Assembly: GCF_016836705.1 (NCBI RefSeq)
Contig: NZ_JAFCGY010000042.1
Coordinates: 1 to 40,009 of the forward strand
From: Mesorhizobium caraganae
GTDB taxonomy: Bacteria; Pseudomonadota; Alphaproteobacteria; Rhizobiales; Rhizobiaceae
DNA: 40,009 bases
Direction: 5' to 3'
The notes under the pieces were generated by a model. The model was not told where the DNA came from. It made no database searches and saw only the letters and a program-made list of their open reading frames with translations. The translations under genes and the position numbers were made by a program. Below are positions 14,939 through 23,080 of this stretch, one piece after another. Each line of letters begins with the position of its first letter. Positions within the stretch are counted from its first letter, which is position 1.

Positions 14939-16009
14939 TCAGGCCGGGAGTCGCCACATTCGCACACGACCTGCACCACGCAATTCCGTTTCCCCGAGTG
15001 GGTCGCAAGCGAACTTTGGTCCGAGCAGTTGGTGCGTTGCGTCCGAAATACGGATCTCATCGGGCTCCGCGGACGTTTGAATGCGCGAAGCGAGATTGAC
15101 GGTCTCACCCCACAGGTCATAAGCGAACCGCCTCTTGCCTATGACGCCGGCGACGATCGGGCCGGAGTGGATTCCAATTCTGAGCCTTATCGGTTCTCCT
15201 GCGAAGCGTTCGCGCTTAACCGCCTTGCGCAGCTCAACGGCATAGCGCGCGAGGGCTTTTGCATGATCGGATCGCGCGGTGGGCAGGCCAGCGACCACCA
15301 TCACACAATCGCCGATTGTCTTGATCTTTTCGCAGCCGTGTCGTTCCGAGAGCCGATCCGCCGCCTTGAAGAAGTAATTCAAAATAGCGAGCGTCGTCAC
15401 GGCACCGACGGTCCTCGCCCGTTCCGTAAAACCGACGATGTCGGCAAAAAGCACACTGACTTCTGCGTGGTTGTCAGCAATTTTCTTGTGCGCTTTCAAC
15501 CGCTCCGCGATCGAGGCCGGAAGAATGTTGAGGAGCAAGGCTTCGGCGCGCTGGTATTCACGCGCCAATCCCTCCTGGCTCTTCCTCAATGCCTCGTTCG
15601 CCGCTTGCAATTTCTCGTTGAGTTCACGCTCCCTCTCTTGCAGGAGCGTCATTTCATAAGCCTTCTGCTGAAGCCGCTGCCTGTTGGCGCGCTCCGCGGA
15701 GGCGTCAAGAAAGACCAGCCACACGCAGTCATCGTCAGCAAAAAAATGAAGGTCCGCGACACGCCCGCTGGGCAGTTCGACCATGGGGATATGAAACGGA
15801 AGCTCCGGGCAAGGCAGCAGCCCTTCCATGAATTCAAGCTGCTCGGCAACAGGCTTGCCAATGCGAAGCGACGAGAGCCCGTGATGTTCGACATTGCCGC
15901 CCTTCGCAGCCACGCAAAGCTGGGCGTCGATTTTCACATATGCGACAGAGTGCCCATTGTAGAAGAAGTTGAAAATCCAACTTCTGACCTCTTTTGGCAA
16001 TCCATGCAT
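14939..16009 (-). CDS. Adenylate cyclase with N-terminal PAS-like sensor and coiled coil
   Basis: A 356-residue class III cyclase, last gene of a four-gene operon. Residues 1-105 look like a small PAS-type sensor; 106-155 are a charged coiled coil (LLQERERELNEKLQ); LLLNILPASIAERLK at 158-172 is the linker helix found before many cyclase domains. The catalytic domain spans about 183-345: metal D190 and D234 (LFADIVGFT, KTIGDCVM), purine-selecting K230 and D298, N305 and R309 (WGETVNLASRI). K plus D indicates ATP as substrate. No membrane helix or export signal, so cytoplasmic. The ATG lies 3 bases after the stop of the GTPase gene, implying coupled translation. The GTPase, or the membrane protein upstream in the operon, may control its dimer; that is inference. 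Confidence 0.92.
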   Translation of the reverse strand: MHGLPKEVRSWIFNFFYNGHSVAYVKIDAQLCVAAKGGNVEHHGLSSLRIGKPVAEQLEFMEGLLPCPELPFHIPMVELPSGRVADLHFFADDDCVWLVFLDASAERANRQRLQQKAYEMTLLQERERELNEKLQAANEALRKSQEGLAREYQRAEALLLNILPASIAERLKAHKKIADNHAEVSVLFADIVGFTERARTVGAVTTLAILNYFFKAADRLSERHGCEKIKTIGDCVMVVAGLPTARSDHAKALARYAVELRKAVKRERFAGEPIRLRIGIHSGPIVAGVIGKRRFAYDLWGETVNLASRIQTSAEPDEIRISDATHQLLGPKFACDPLGETELRGAGRVRMWRLPA

Positions 16010-16012
16010 AGT

Positions 16013-16507
16013 CTATTTTGTGACCATCGAAGCAAGCTGATGAAACGCATCATCAACATGCTCACCAGTGAGCGCACTTGTCAGATAGATTTGCCATCCA
16101 CGCTGCCTCAGTTCGTCAATCTCACTATCCGATATTGCCCACCGATCGGCCAGATCGGATTTGTTGATCAGCAATATAAACGGCATGGCGCCGAATTCGG
16201 CCTCGACCCGTTCGCGCAGCGTGAGCGCCACGGCAAGGGTTGCGGCGCGGGTTCCATCGACGACAAGCACGAGCCCAGTCGCACCTCGAACATAGCTGAC
16301 GCGGAATGAGCCGATATCGTCTTCGCCGGCCAAATCCCACAAAATCAGATCCACGGTTTTGCCCGGGAGTTCGACACTTTTCTTGTCGATTTTCACGCCC
16401 ACCGTGGTCAGGTAGGTTTCTGAAAAGATGCTTTGCACGAACCTGCGAACCAGGCTCGTCTTCCCGACAGCGAAGCCGCCCAGCATGCAGATCTTTTTTT
16501 GCAACAT
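16013..16507 (-). CDS. Ras/Rab-like small GTPase
   Basis: A 164-residue small GTPase with the full set of motifs: P-loop GGFAVGKTS (10-18), switch I TYLTTVG with T34/T35, G3 WDLAGED (57-63), G4 NKSD (115-118) and G5 TSAL (143-146). The SYVRGATGLVLVVDGTR segment is typical of the eukaryote-like Rab/Roc family of bacteria. Position 62, equal to Ras Gln61, is Glu, so intrinsic GTP hydrolysis may be slow or use an outside residue. It ends in VTK with no C-terminal cysteine for lipid attachment, so a protein partner must recruit it if it works at the membrane. It is the third gene of the operon, 11 bases after the OmpA-like gene and 3 before the cyclase. Confidence 0.92.
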   Translation of the reverse strand: MLQKKICMLGGFAVGKTSLVRRFVQSIFSETYLTTVGVKIDKKSVELPGKTVDLILWDLAGEDDIGSFRVSYVRGATGLVLVVDGTRAATLAVALTLRERVEAEFGAMPFILLINKSDLADRWAISDSEIDELRQRGWQIYLTSALTGEHVDDAFHQLASMVTK

Positions 16508-16518
16508 CTTGGGCTCCG

Positions 16519-19197
16519 CTAGTCCAGGTTTACAGTAATCGAAACCCGGCGATTGGTGGAGCTCCCGGCTTGACTATTTTCAGGCACCAGCGGCTCAAAG
16601 GTGCCCGCGCCCCGAACCAGCAGCAGTTCTGGAGCGACGCCGCGCTTGTTGAGAAGCGCACGAACTGCCTCGGCGCGTGCGGTGCTGATCGACGCGTTGG
16701 CCGTCTCACGACCAGTGGCGTCCGAATGGCCGGTCAACATGAACCGCGCTGTTACGCCTGACTTGCGGGCATTTTCGGCGAATTCCTTGATTTGACCCGC
16801 CAACCTGTCGAGAACCGGCGCCTGCTCTGGTCCCGGCACAACTTTGCCGGAAGGGAAGAAAATATTGGACGCCTGGATGGCCTCTCGCAAATAATTAAGT
16901 TCTGCAAGGTTCAGCTCACTCAGCTGCGAGACATCCAGAACCACTCCGTCCGCCGAAAGCTGTTCGGCGGCGGCCTGCGCCCGGCTGATCCAGCCGGCAG
17001 GAGCCTCACCCTCGGCAACGATGCGACCCTGGATGATCGAAAGCTGAACCGTTTTCGGCGGGTTCAGCGACGCCGTCAGCCGCTTCACCACGAACTTCGG
17101 ATCAAGGCTCTGATAGAATTGCCACTGTGAATGAACACGGGCAGGATCAACCTCCGTTCCGGACAGCAGAGCTTGCGGGTCGGCTGCAAGCGGATCTCTC
17201 AGGCCGGAAATGTAGAACTGTCCGCCCCTCGCCGTTTGTTGGGCGACGATGATTCCCGGTTGGGCCTCAAGTCGCGACACATAATACTGCCAGTGCTCTG
17301 CCGCGCGTGCTTCGGGGCTCACATCATGAACCTTGGAGATGTCGAATTCCGGTCCGCCGGCCGAAAGCTGTCGGGCCGCTGCGCGCGCCCGATCTATCCA
17401 GGTGTCGGGAGCCTCACCCTCGGCAACGATGCGATCGTCGACGATCGAAAGCCGCACTGTATCGGGCGGATACAGCGACGCCTTCAGCCGCTTCAACACG
17501 AACTCCGGCTCAAGGCTCTGATAGAATTGCCATTGCGAATGAACCCGGGCGGGATCGACCTCAGTCCCGGACAACAACGACTGCGGGTCGGCGCCAAGCG
17601 GGTCTCTTAAGCCCGCGATGTAGAATTGGCCGTCGCGTATCTTTTGCTCTGCAACGATGATGCCCGGCTGGGTCTCCAGGCGCGACACATAGGCCTGCCA
17701 GCGCTCCGCCGCGCGTGCTTCAGGGCTTACATCACGAACCCCCGAGATATCGAAGATCGGCCCGCCTGCCGAAAGCTGCTGGGCCGCTGTGCGCGCCCGG
17801 TTGATCCACGTATCGGGAGCCTCACCCCCGGCAACGATGCGATCATTGACGATCGAAAGTCGCACTGACTCCGGCGGAGCCAGCGACGCCGTCAGCCGCT
17901 TCAACACGAACTCCGGTTCAAGACTCTGATAGAATTGCCACTGCGAATGAACCTGGGCGGGATCGACCTCAGTTCCGGACAACAGCGACTGCGGGTCGAC
18001 GGCAAGCGGGTCTCTCAGGCCGGCAATATAGAACTGGCCATCGCGTACCTGTTGTTCGGCAACGATGATGCCCGGCTGGGCCTCCACTCGCGACACGTAA
18101 GCCTGCCAGCGCGACAAGTAAGCTTGCCAGCGCTGCGCTGATTGCCAGGAAAGAAAATACCAACCGCCTGCCAGACTCAAAAGCAGCAAGGCCACGGCCG
18201 CCACCAGCCACGGAAATCCCTCGTGTGATTCATCCTGCTTCAGCTCGACGCAGGTCTGCAGTTGCGCCTCTACGGAGGCCAGCTGCGAACCGTCGCCGTC
18301 AAACTGCTCTAACGCCTGTGAGGATTGCTCATGGATGCGAAGCAGCACATCGCGAACGATTTCATGCAATTCCTCCGGTGGATTTCCCCGGATCACCGAA
18401 ACCAGGGTCGCGAACGGTCCAACTTCCGACCAGAGACGAAGCTCGCCGAAACGGATCGTGTCCAGGCCGCCCTGCTCTTTCTCGTTGAACGAGTCCTTCA
18501 CAAAATCCTGAATTGCGCTGAGCATCGAAGAAATGAGCTGAGGATCTTCGCTCGTCGCATTATCGGCCGTTACATGCGCTATCAAAAGACCGGAAGTGCG
18601 ATGAATGAGAAAGGCATGTTCTACACGGTAGACAAGGGAATGCTTCAGAACAACTGCCGAGAAGCTTGCCCCTGTCCTCCAGGCTTCAAGTCTCCACTTG
18701 AGCCCATGCCATGTGAAAATGTGTCTTAGAGTTTCATTCAGCGACTGAAAGGTCTGGTCGATCTTTTCTCCGATCGACTTGCGAATTGCCGGCAGAAACA
18801 CCGGATACAATATATCCGTCAGCGTGCGCGGGCTTCTCTGGATCGACCGTTGCACAGCCCGTTCGACAGCTGGCGCAAGCGCCTCGCCGAGTTGCGCATG
18901 AGGCGCTAGTGCGGCCGCATTGGGAAGAACGTCGCCCACGGCTGCTGCAAGCTGCTCGGGTTCGCCGAGCAGCTGCGTAACGCGTGAAAGCTCCGAAATT
19001 TCGCGGCCGACCAGCAACTGCCGCAGCGTTTCCATGCGCGGATCGGCGGTTGGAACTGCCTCGAACTGCGCCCGGTAGTCGGGATCGACGTTCCGGGCAA
19101 TTTCGATCAAAAGACGAGCCAGAGCCTCGCGATCAATCTCTGTATCGTTCGAGGCTGTTCTTTTCGGAAGGTTGAATGGGTCGACGGTTGACGTCAA
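16519..19197 (-). CDS. Membrane-anchored OmpA-family protein with three tandem 136-residue repeats
   Basis: An 892-residue protein, second in the operon. Residues 1-320 are a soluble, probably cytoplasmic domain with conserved-looking core RHIFTWHGLKWRLEAWRTG and VYRVEHAFLIHRTSGLLIAHV. Residues 328-350 are a membrane helix. Three repeats begin near 363, 499 and 635; each runs RWQAYVSRLEAQPGII, FYIAGLRDPLAADPQSLL, VHSQWQFYQSLEPEFVLKRL, then VRLSIVDDRIVAEGEAP, a BON-like unit. Residues about 775-890 form an OmpA/MotB peptidoglycan-binding domain with LTGHSDATG and NRRVSITV. Topology: N-terminal domain inside, repeats and OmpA domain outside on the wall. The only in-frame start is a TTG 7 bases after the coiled-coil gene stop. 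The domain set occurs in cyanobacteria and other phyla as far as I recall; function is undescribed to my knowledge. Confidence 0.9.
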   Translation of the reverse strand: MTSTVDPFNLPKRTASNDTEIDREALARLLIEIARNVDPDYRAQFEAVPTADPRMETLRQLLVGREISELSRVTQLLGEPEQLAAAVGDVLPNAAALAPHAQLGEALAPAVERAVQRSIQRSPRTLTDILYPVFLPAIRKSIGEKIDQTFQSLNETLRHIFTWHGLKWRLEAWRTGASFSAVVLKHSLVYRVEHAFLIHRTSGLLIAHVTADNATSEDPQLISSMLSAIQDFVKDSFNEKEQGGLDTIRFGELRLWSEVGPFATLVSVIRGNPPEELHEIVRDVLLRIHEQSSQALEQFDGDGSQLASVEAQLQTCVELKQDESHEGFPWLVAAVALLLLSLAGGWYFLSWQSAQRWQAYLSRWQAYVSRVEAQPGIIVAEQQVRDGQFYIAGLRDPLAVDPQSLLSGTEVDPAQVHSQWQFYQSLEPEFVLKRLTASLAPPESVRLSIVNDRIVAGGEAPDTWINRARTAAQQLSAGGPIFDISGVRDVSPEARAAERWQAYVSRLETQPGIIVAEQKIRDGQFYIAGLRDPLGADPQSLLSGTEVDPARVHSQWQFYQSLEPEFVLKRLKASLYPPDTVRLSIVDDRIVAEGEAPDTWIDRARAAARQLSAGGPEFDISKVHDVSPEARAAEHWQYYVSRLEAQPGIIVAQQTARGGQFYISGLRDPLAADPQALLSGTEVDPARVHSQWQFYQSLDPKFVVKRLTASLNPPKTVQLSIIQGRIVAEGEAPAGWISRAQAAAEQLSADGVVLDVSQLSELNLAELNYLREAIQASNIFFPSGKVVPGPEQAPVLDRLAGQIKEFAENARKSGVTARFMLTGHSDATGRETANASISTARAEAVRALLNKRGVAPELLLVRGAGTFEPLVPENSQAGSSTNRRVSITVNLD
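17000..18110. repeat. Three in-frame 408-bp tandem repeats inside the OmpA-like gene
   Basis: The repeat unit is 136 codons, spanning residues about 363-498, 499-634 and 635-770. The units share long identical stretches at the protein level, for example SGTEVDPARVHSQWQFYQSL, and at DNA level around the GVxDVSPEARAAE and QWQFYQSL segments. Such repeats can recombine, so repeat number may differ between strains. A shorter duplication, RWQAYLSRWQAYVSR, marks the start of the first repeat. Confidence 0.85.
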
Positions 19198-19204
19198 GGT
19201 CCCA

Positions 19205-19870
19205 TCAACTCACTTTCCAGCTACGGTCCGAGTTGCTCTTGCTGCCGACGGGATCCTGATTCAGAGCTTTTGCAACCTCGACAAACAGGCCAGCCAAAAG
19301 ATTCCGGTCGGTCTTGACGTTGCTGAGATCGGCAAACATTTTCTCGATCAGCATCTGAACGCCTTCATTCTTCTGCTTGATTTCCTCACGCAGCGAATGA
19401 TCGTTCCGATTTATCCGGTCCGAAACGTCGCGCTCAAGCGCGCTCAGTTGATCCGATAACGCCCGCACCTGCTTTTCAAGTGCCTGGTTTTGCTCGCGAA
19501 GATTCCGATCGATCTCCTTGTCGGCGTCGGCTCGCGAATCTTTTTCGTTCCGCAACTGCCCCGCAAGCGAATCGATCTGCTTCTTTGCGTTCGACTCGTA
19601 CATTTCGAGATTGCGCTTGGCCTCGGATTCGACATCCTTGAAGCGCTGCAAGACCCGTTCTTCAAGCTTGGAAAAGCGGCGGTCATAGTCCTGCATCTGG
19701 TTGCCGAACAGCAGATCGCGTATCTTGTCGACACCTACAGCGTCGCCGGGGGCCCCGTTCTCGCGAGCCTGGACTCCCAGGAAGTTCAGCCCGTTTCCTT
19801 CTGCGTTACCTATCAGATTTGCGTCCGCCTTCTTTTCCGAAGAAACGGTATTCGTAGATTCCTTTGCCAT
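19205..19870 (-). CDS. Coiled-coil protein, first gene of the GTPase-cyclase operon
   Basis: A 221-residue hydrophilic protein with no signal peptide or membrane segment. After a low-complexity N-terminus of about 45 residues comes DKIRDLLFGNQMQDYDRRFSKL (48-69), followed by a long coiled coil to about residue 182 (LEERVLQRF, LEKQVRALSDQLSALERDV), and a C-terminal KTDRNLLAGLFVEVAKALN. As I recall the KIRxxLFGxQMxDYxxRF motif and the KTDR-LA-LF-E tail mark a widespread uncharacterised family, often near OmpA-like genes. I chose the ATG at 19868-19870 because GGAAGGG lies 7 bases before it; the frame extends upstream but with a composition unlike the rest. The OmpA-like gene begins 7 bases downstream. 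A scaffold joining GTPase, cyclase and membrane protein is a reasonable guess. Confidence 0.85.
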   Translation of the reverse strand: MAKESTNTVSSEKKADANLIGNAEGNGLNFLGVQARENGAPGDAVGVDKIRDLLFGNQMQDYDRRFSKLEERVLQRFKDVESEAKRNLEMYESNAKKQIDSLAGQLRNEKDSRADADKEIDRNLREQNQALEKQVRALSDQLSALERDVSDRINRNDHSLREEIKQKNEGVQMLIEKMFADLSNVKTDRNLLAGLFVEVAKALNQDPVGSKSNSDRSWKVS

Positions 19871-20176
19871 GCTTTTGCCCTTCCATCTGAGCACCTGCCA
19901 AGGTGCAAAACCCCATAAAAAACAGAGCATGTCAGCAAAATACCCGGCTCGCAAGTCGGTATCTCTTGACTTAAGTTGATTCATGAGGCAGCCGATTGCC
20001 GCGCGCCGATTCAGCAATGGACGTTTGGGGCCAGGCCATTTCAAATGGCGGCGGCGGCAACTGCAATATTGCGCTCAATATTATTCGATAAGGAGCGCTT
20101 CACCAATTACAAGGCAATACTGTGGGAGTTTCCGGTCTGGGCTATGGCCGGCAGCTAGTCCACGCGCGCGGCTCTG
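19871..20176. other. Leader of the four-gene operon, noncoding
   Basis: These 306 bases hold no gene I can support. They separate the coiled-coil gene from the next minus-strand gene, are more AT-rich than the surroundings, and contain an 18-bp palindrome (listed separately). The operon promoter is presumably here, but I cannot assign a clear -35/-10 pair. Confidence 0.5.
20065..20082. promoter_or_regulatory. Perfect palindrome AATATTG-CGCT-CAATATT
   Basis: A perfect 7+7 inverted repeat with a 4-base centre, about 195 bases upstream of the coiled-coil gene in an otherwise gene-free leader. It is AT-rich in a GC-rich genome, as operators often are. A role in controlling the GTPase-cyclase operon is inference; no regulator gene is adjacent. 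Confidence 0.4.
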
Positions 20177-20407
20177 CTAGTCCGAAAAACTTACGCTCAC
20201 GCCGCGCTGCCGAAAATAAGCCTGCATCAACTTGCGGCCCTGGCGGTTGTTCTGCGCCAATTTGGTCGGATCGAACACCGCCTGTTTTATTCCTTCTCGA
20301 GCCAGCGCCGCCTTGAGCGTCGCGATATGGGCGTCGATGTCGGCATTGTCCGCCCGAAGCGAGGCATAGATGCTCTCGGTCGCCTGGGCCACGGTGGGTT
20401 CGCTCAC
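20177..20407 (-). CDS. Small conserved-looking protein of unknown function
   Basis: A 76-residue protein from a GTG at 20405-20407 preceded by AAGGACG. It reads VSEPTVAQATESIYASLRADNADIDAHIATLKAALAREGIK, then FDPTKLAQNNRQGRKLMQAYFRQRGVSVSF. It is predicted mostly helical, charged and cytoplasmic. I do not recognise a family. Codon use looks like real coding sequence (GC-rich third positions). A longer frame to 20446 is possible but its extra residues are Arg/Thr-rich and lack a ribosome site. It lies between the operon leader and a divergent lipoprotein gene. Confidence 0.6.
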   Translation of the reverse strand: MSEPTVAQATESIYASLRADNADIDAHIATLKAALAREGIKQAVFDPTKLAQNNRQGRKLMQAYFRQRGVSVSFSD

Positions 20408-20634
20408 AGCTGTCGTCCTTTGGTTGGTCGAGCGGCGGCTTAACACAGATTCGCGGCTCCGCCGATACCGGTGGACTTGCGTCCATCGAAGGCGAATGGC
20501 CGCATTGCCAACCTAGCCAAAGTCGAAAGTCCGACCCGCTGCCCCTGTAGAGCTTGACGAAAATCGGTGCGCCTGTTTCAGAGCGGAGGATCGAGACATC
20601 GCTGCATGGGGCGACGAGCAAGGGTGGGCAAACT

Positions 20635-21693
20635 GTGAAGCGCGTTCTTCGGATGCTTGCCGCGGCGATCATGGCATCCGGGGTGACCGGCTGCACAAGC
20701 ATTTCCTACTACGCGCAGTCGCTGGAGGGCCATGTACAGATCATGGCCGCGCGCAGGAATGTCGGGAAACTCATTCATGATCCTTCGACGCCTGACGCCT
20801 TGCGCGCCAGGCTGACGTCGGCGCGCGCCATAAGACGGTTTGCGACCGATGAGCTGGCGCTGCCCGACAACAGCAGCTACCGCAGCTATGTCGACATCCA
20901 CCGGGATGCGGTGACCTGGGCGGTTTTTGCCGCGCCGCAATTCTCGCTCGCGCCACAAACATGGTGCTTTCCGGTTTTCGGCTGCGTTCCGTACCGGGGT
21001 TACTTCTCCCGGAAATCGGCGACCGAGAGCGCTGTCGAGCTTCATCGACAGGGGCTGGACGTCTATGTCACGGGCGTCACCGCCTATTCCACTTTGGGCT
21101 GGTCCAGCGACCCGCTGCTGAGCACCATGCTGCGTCAGGACGACACCTATCTGGCAAGCCTTGTTTTTCATGAGCTGGCGCATCAGCGGCTCTATGTGGA
21201 TGGCGATTCCGCATTCAACGAGGCTTTCGCCGTTGCCGTCGAAACCACCGGCGTCAGGAAGTGGCTCCGCGCCGCCGGCGATCGGGCCGGATTGCGCCGC
21301 TACGAAGCCGATCGCAAGCGCAGCGCCGATTTTCTCGGACTGGTGTCGAAAACGCGCGACGAGTTAAGGCAGGTCTATGCAAGTCCCCGCACGCCGGAGC
21401 AGATGGCGGCTGCCAAAGCAGCCGTGATCGACAGGCTGCGAATGCGATACCGGCAGATGCGCAACAAAAACTGGGCCGGATACCGGGGATACGACGCCTG
21501 GTTCGCTGCCCCGATCAACAACGCAAAGCTCGCCGCGACTTCTGTCTACGGTGAACAGGTTCCGGCCTTTCTTCGCTTGTTCGACTTGTGTTCGGGCGAT
21601 TATCCAAGGTTTTACGCCGCTGTTCGGCGGATCGCGGATTTGCGGCAACCTTCCCGCGCCGAAGCGCTCAAGGCGGCCGATACGTGCAATTGA
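20635..21693 (+). CDS. HExxH lipoprotein, putative aminopeptidase (PF10023-type)
   Basis: A 352-residue predicted lipoprotein. The N-terminal signal ends in a lipobox ASGVTGC near residue 20, so the protein would be lipid-anchored. The body matches the bacterial putative aminopeptidase family: SYYAQSLEGHVQIMAARRNVGKLI, then AFGCVPYRGYF-like FGCVPYRGYFS, then LASLVFHELAHQRLYVDGDSAFNEAFAVAVE. HELAH is a zinc-metallopeptidase motif (HExxH) and the downstream NEAFA supplies the likely third-ligand Glu. I chose the GTG at 20635, which puts the signal peptide at the N-terminus and follows AAGGGTGGG; an ATG at 20554 would put 27 extra polar residues before it. It converges on the ROK gene. Substrate unknown. 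Confidence 0.85.
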   Translation: MKRVLRMLAAAIMASGVTGCTSISYYAQSLEGHVQIMAARRNVGKLIHDPSTPDALRARLTSARAIRRFATDELALPDNSSYRSYVDIHRDAVTWAVFAAPQFSLAPQTWCFPVFGCVPYRGYFSRKSATESAVELHRQGLDVYVTGVTAYSTLGWSSDPLLSTMLRQDDTYLASLVFHELAHQRLYVDGDSAFNEAFAVAVETTGVRKWLRAAGDRAGLRRYEADRKRSADFLGLVSKTRDELRQVYASPRTPEQMAAAKAAVIDRLRMRYRQMRNKNWAGYRGYDAWFAAPINNAKLAATSVYGEQVPAFLRLFDLCSGDYPRFYAAVRRIADLRQPSRAEALKAADTCN

Positions 21694-21729
21694 TTTGAAC
21701 GAGCACGCGGCCCGGCCTGAGGCTGACGA

Positions 21730-22935
21730 TCAGCCGAGCGACAGTTCCTTCGTCTGGTGTCGCAGCACGAGGCCGACCGCGCCCAGCAGTGAATCGTTTT
21801 CGGTGTGCTTGCCGACGATGATGCGCGTGCGCAGGGCCGGAGCGATATCGCGGGACTTGATCAGCGTGTGGCGTTCATAGGAGGCGATCAGCGGCGTCAG
21901 CAGAATGTCGCCCGCCAAAGCCATGTGGCCGCCGATGATGATAAGCGGCGGATTGAGCACCGAGCCGATCAGGCCGAGACCCCGGCCGGCGATCTCGGCG
22001 GTATCCTCGATCATCCGCAGTGCCCTGACGTCGCCCTCTTCGGCCATGGTGATGACATCGTCCATTGTGACTTGCCGCCCCACGACACGCGAAATCTGTT
22101 CCAGCGGCCGCGCAAAACTCGCATAGAGTTCCAGGCATCCGCGATTGCCGCACCGGCAAAGATCGCCGCCGGGATCGATGCTGATGTGCCCGAATTCGCC
22201 GGCGCCGCCGGCGATGCCCGTCACCAGCCGGCCGTGCTGTACAATGGCGCCGCCGACACCCAGATCGATCTTGAACAGCACGAAATCGTCCTGGCCGACG
22301 GCCGCGCCCCACATCAGCTCCGCAATGGCCGAGCAGTTGCTTTCATTGTCGGCGAAGATTGGCTGTTCCAAGACGGGTCCGAACACATCTCGTATGTTGA
22401 CGCCGGCCCATGTTGGAACCATGCTCGCGCGCAGCACCACTCCATCGCGGCTGACAGGGCCGGAGACGGAAACCCCAACCCCCAGGAGCCCAGCCACCGG
22501 CAGACCGTTTTCCTTGTAAGATTGGGCAATTGCCGATTTGACCATCTGGGCCGCCTGTTGCGGCTGGTAGTCGAGATCCATTGGTATAGTTTGTTCGGCA
22601 ATGACGGAATGCGAGACATCGGCGACGATGAGCCGTATCTGCTGAAGAGCCAGGTGAATTCCAACGCAGGTGCCTGCTGTCGGATTGAGCGTAACGGCCG
22701 CGGCTGGCCTGCCGATACCTCTGATGCCAGCGCTGCTGGTCGGCGCTTCGATCACCATCCCCGACCTTCTCAAGCCGTTGAGCGCGGTTGAGACCGTCGA
22801 GCGCGCCAGACCGGTGACGCGTGCGATCTGCGACGCCGAGAGTACGCCGCGCTCGCTCAGGCAGCGCACGATCATGCTCTCCGGCGACGCGGACGGTCGG
22901 TCGATCAGCCAGGTTCTAAGCGAAGGTTTTGTCAT
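21730..22935 (-). CDS. ROK-family transcriptional repressor of the adjacent sugar operon
   Basis: A 401-residue ROK repressor. Residues 20-62 are a winged helix (VLSASQIARVTGLARSTVSTALNGLRRSGM). The ROK sugar-kinase-like domain follows from about 85. It includes VGVSVSGPVSRDG, FADNESNCSAIAE, GVGGAIVQHGRLVTG and the zinc site H250, C260, C262, C267 (GHISIDPGGDLCRCGNRGCLE). The catalytic Asp of ROK kinases (near residue 196 DNES) is present, as in many regulators that bind but do not phosphorylate sugar. It is divergent from the binding-protein gene of an ABC operon, with 145 bases between them. Repression of that operon, relieved by its sugar, is the likely role. Confidence 0.93.
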   Translation of the reverse strand: MTKPSLRTWLIDRPSASPESMIVRCLSERGVLSASQIARVTGLARSTVSTALNGLRRSGMVIEAPTSSAGIRGIGRPAAAVTLNPTAGTCVGIHLALQQIRLIVADVSHSVIAEQTIPMDLDYQPQQAAQMVKSAIAQSYKENGLPVAGLLGVGVSVSGPVSRDGVVLRASMVPTWAGVNIRDVFGPVLEQPIFADNESNCSAIAELMWGAAVGQDDFVLFKIDLGVGGAIVQHGRLVTGIAGGAGEFGHISIDPGGDLCRCGNRGCLELYASFARPLEQISRVVGRQVTMDDVITMAEEGDVRALRMIEDTAEIAGRGLGLIGSVLNPPLIIIGGHMALAGDILLTPLIASYERHTLIKSRDIAPALRTRIIVGKHTENDSLLGAVGLVLRHQTKELSLG

Positions 22936-23080
22936 GGATCAACATAAACATCGTTGACTGATAGCTCCAATATGTCATCTTGGAAAGAACTCGAGATTAA
23001 CGCATCTCGCCGGCAGCGGCTTCAAACCGCGGCCATAAGCGGTCGATACGAACCGTGCAACCATATGTGGGAGTGAAACC

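Noticed and set aside
14681..16309. A 542-codon plus-strand open frame across the cyclase and GTPase genes
   Set aside because: The minus strand carries complete motif sets for two enzymes. The plus frame has none.
16800..18120. CRISPR-like repeats
   Set aside because: The repeats are 408 bp, in frame and coding; no short direct repeats with unique spacers occur anywhere in the window.
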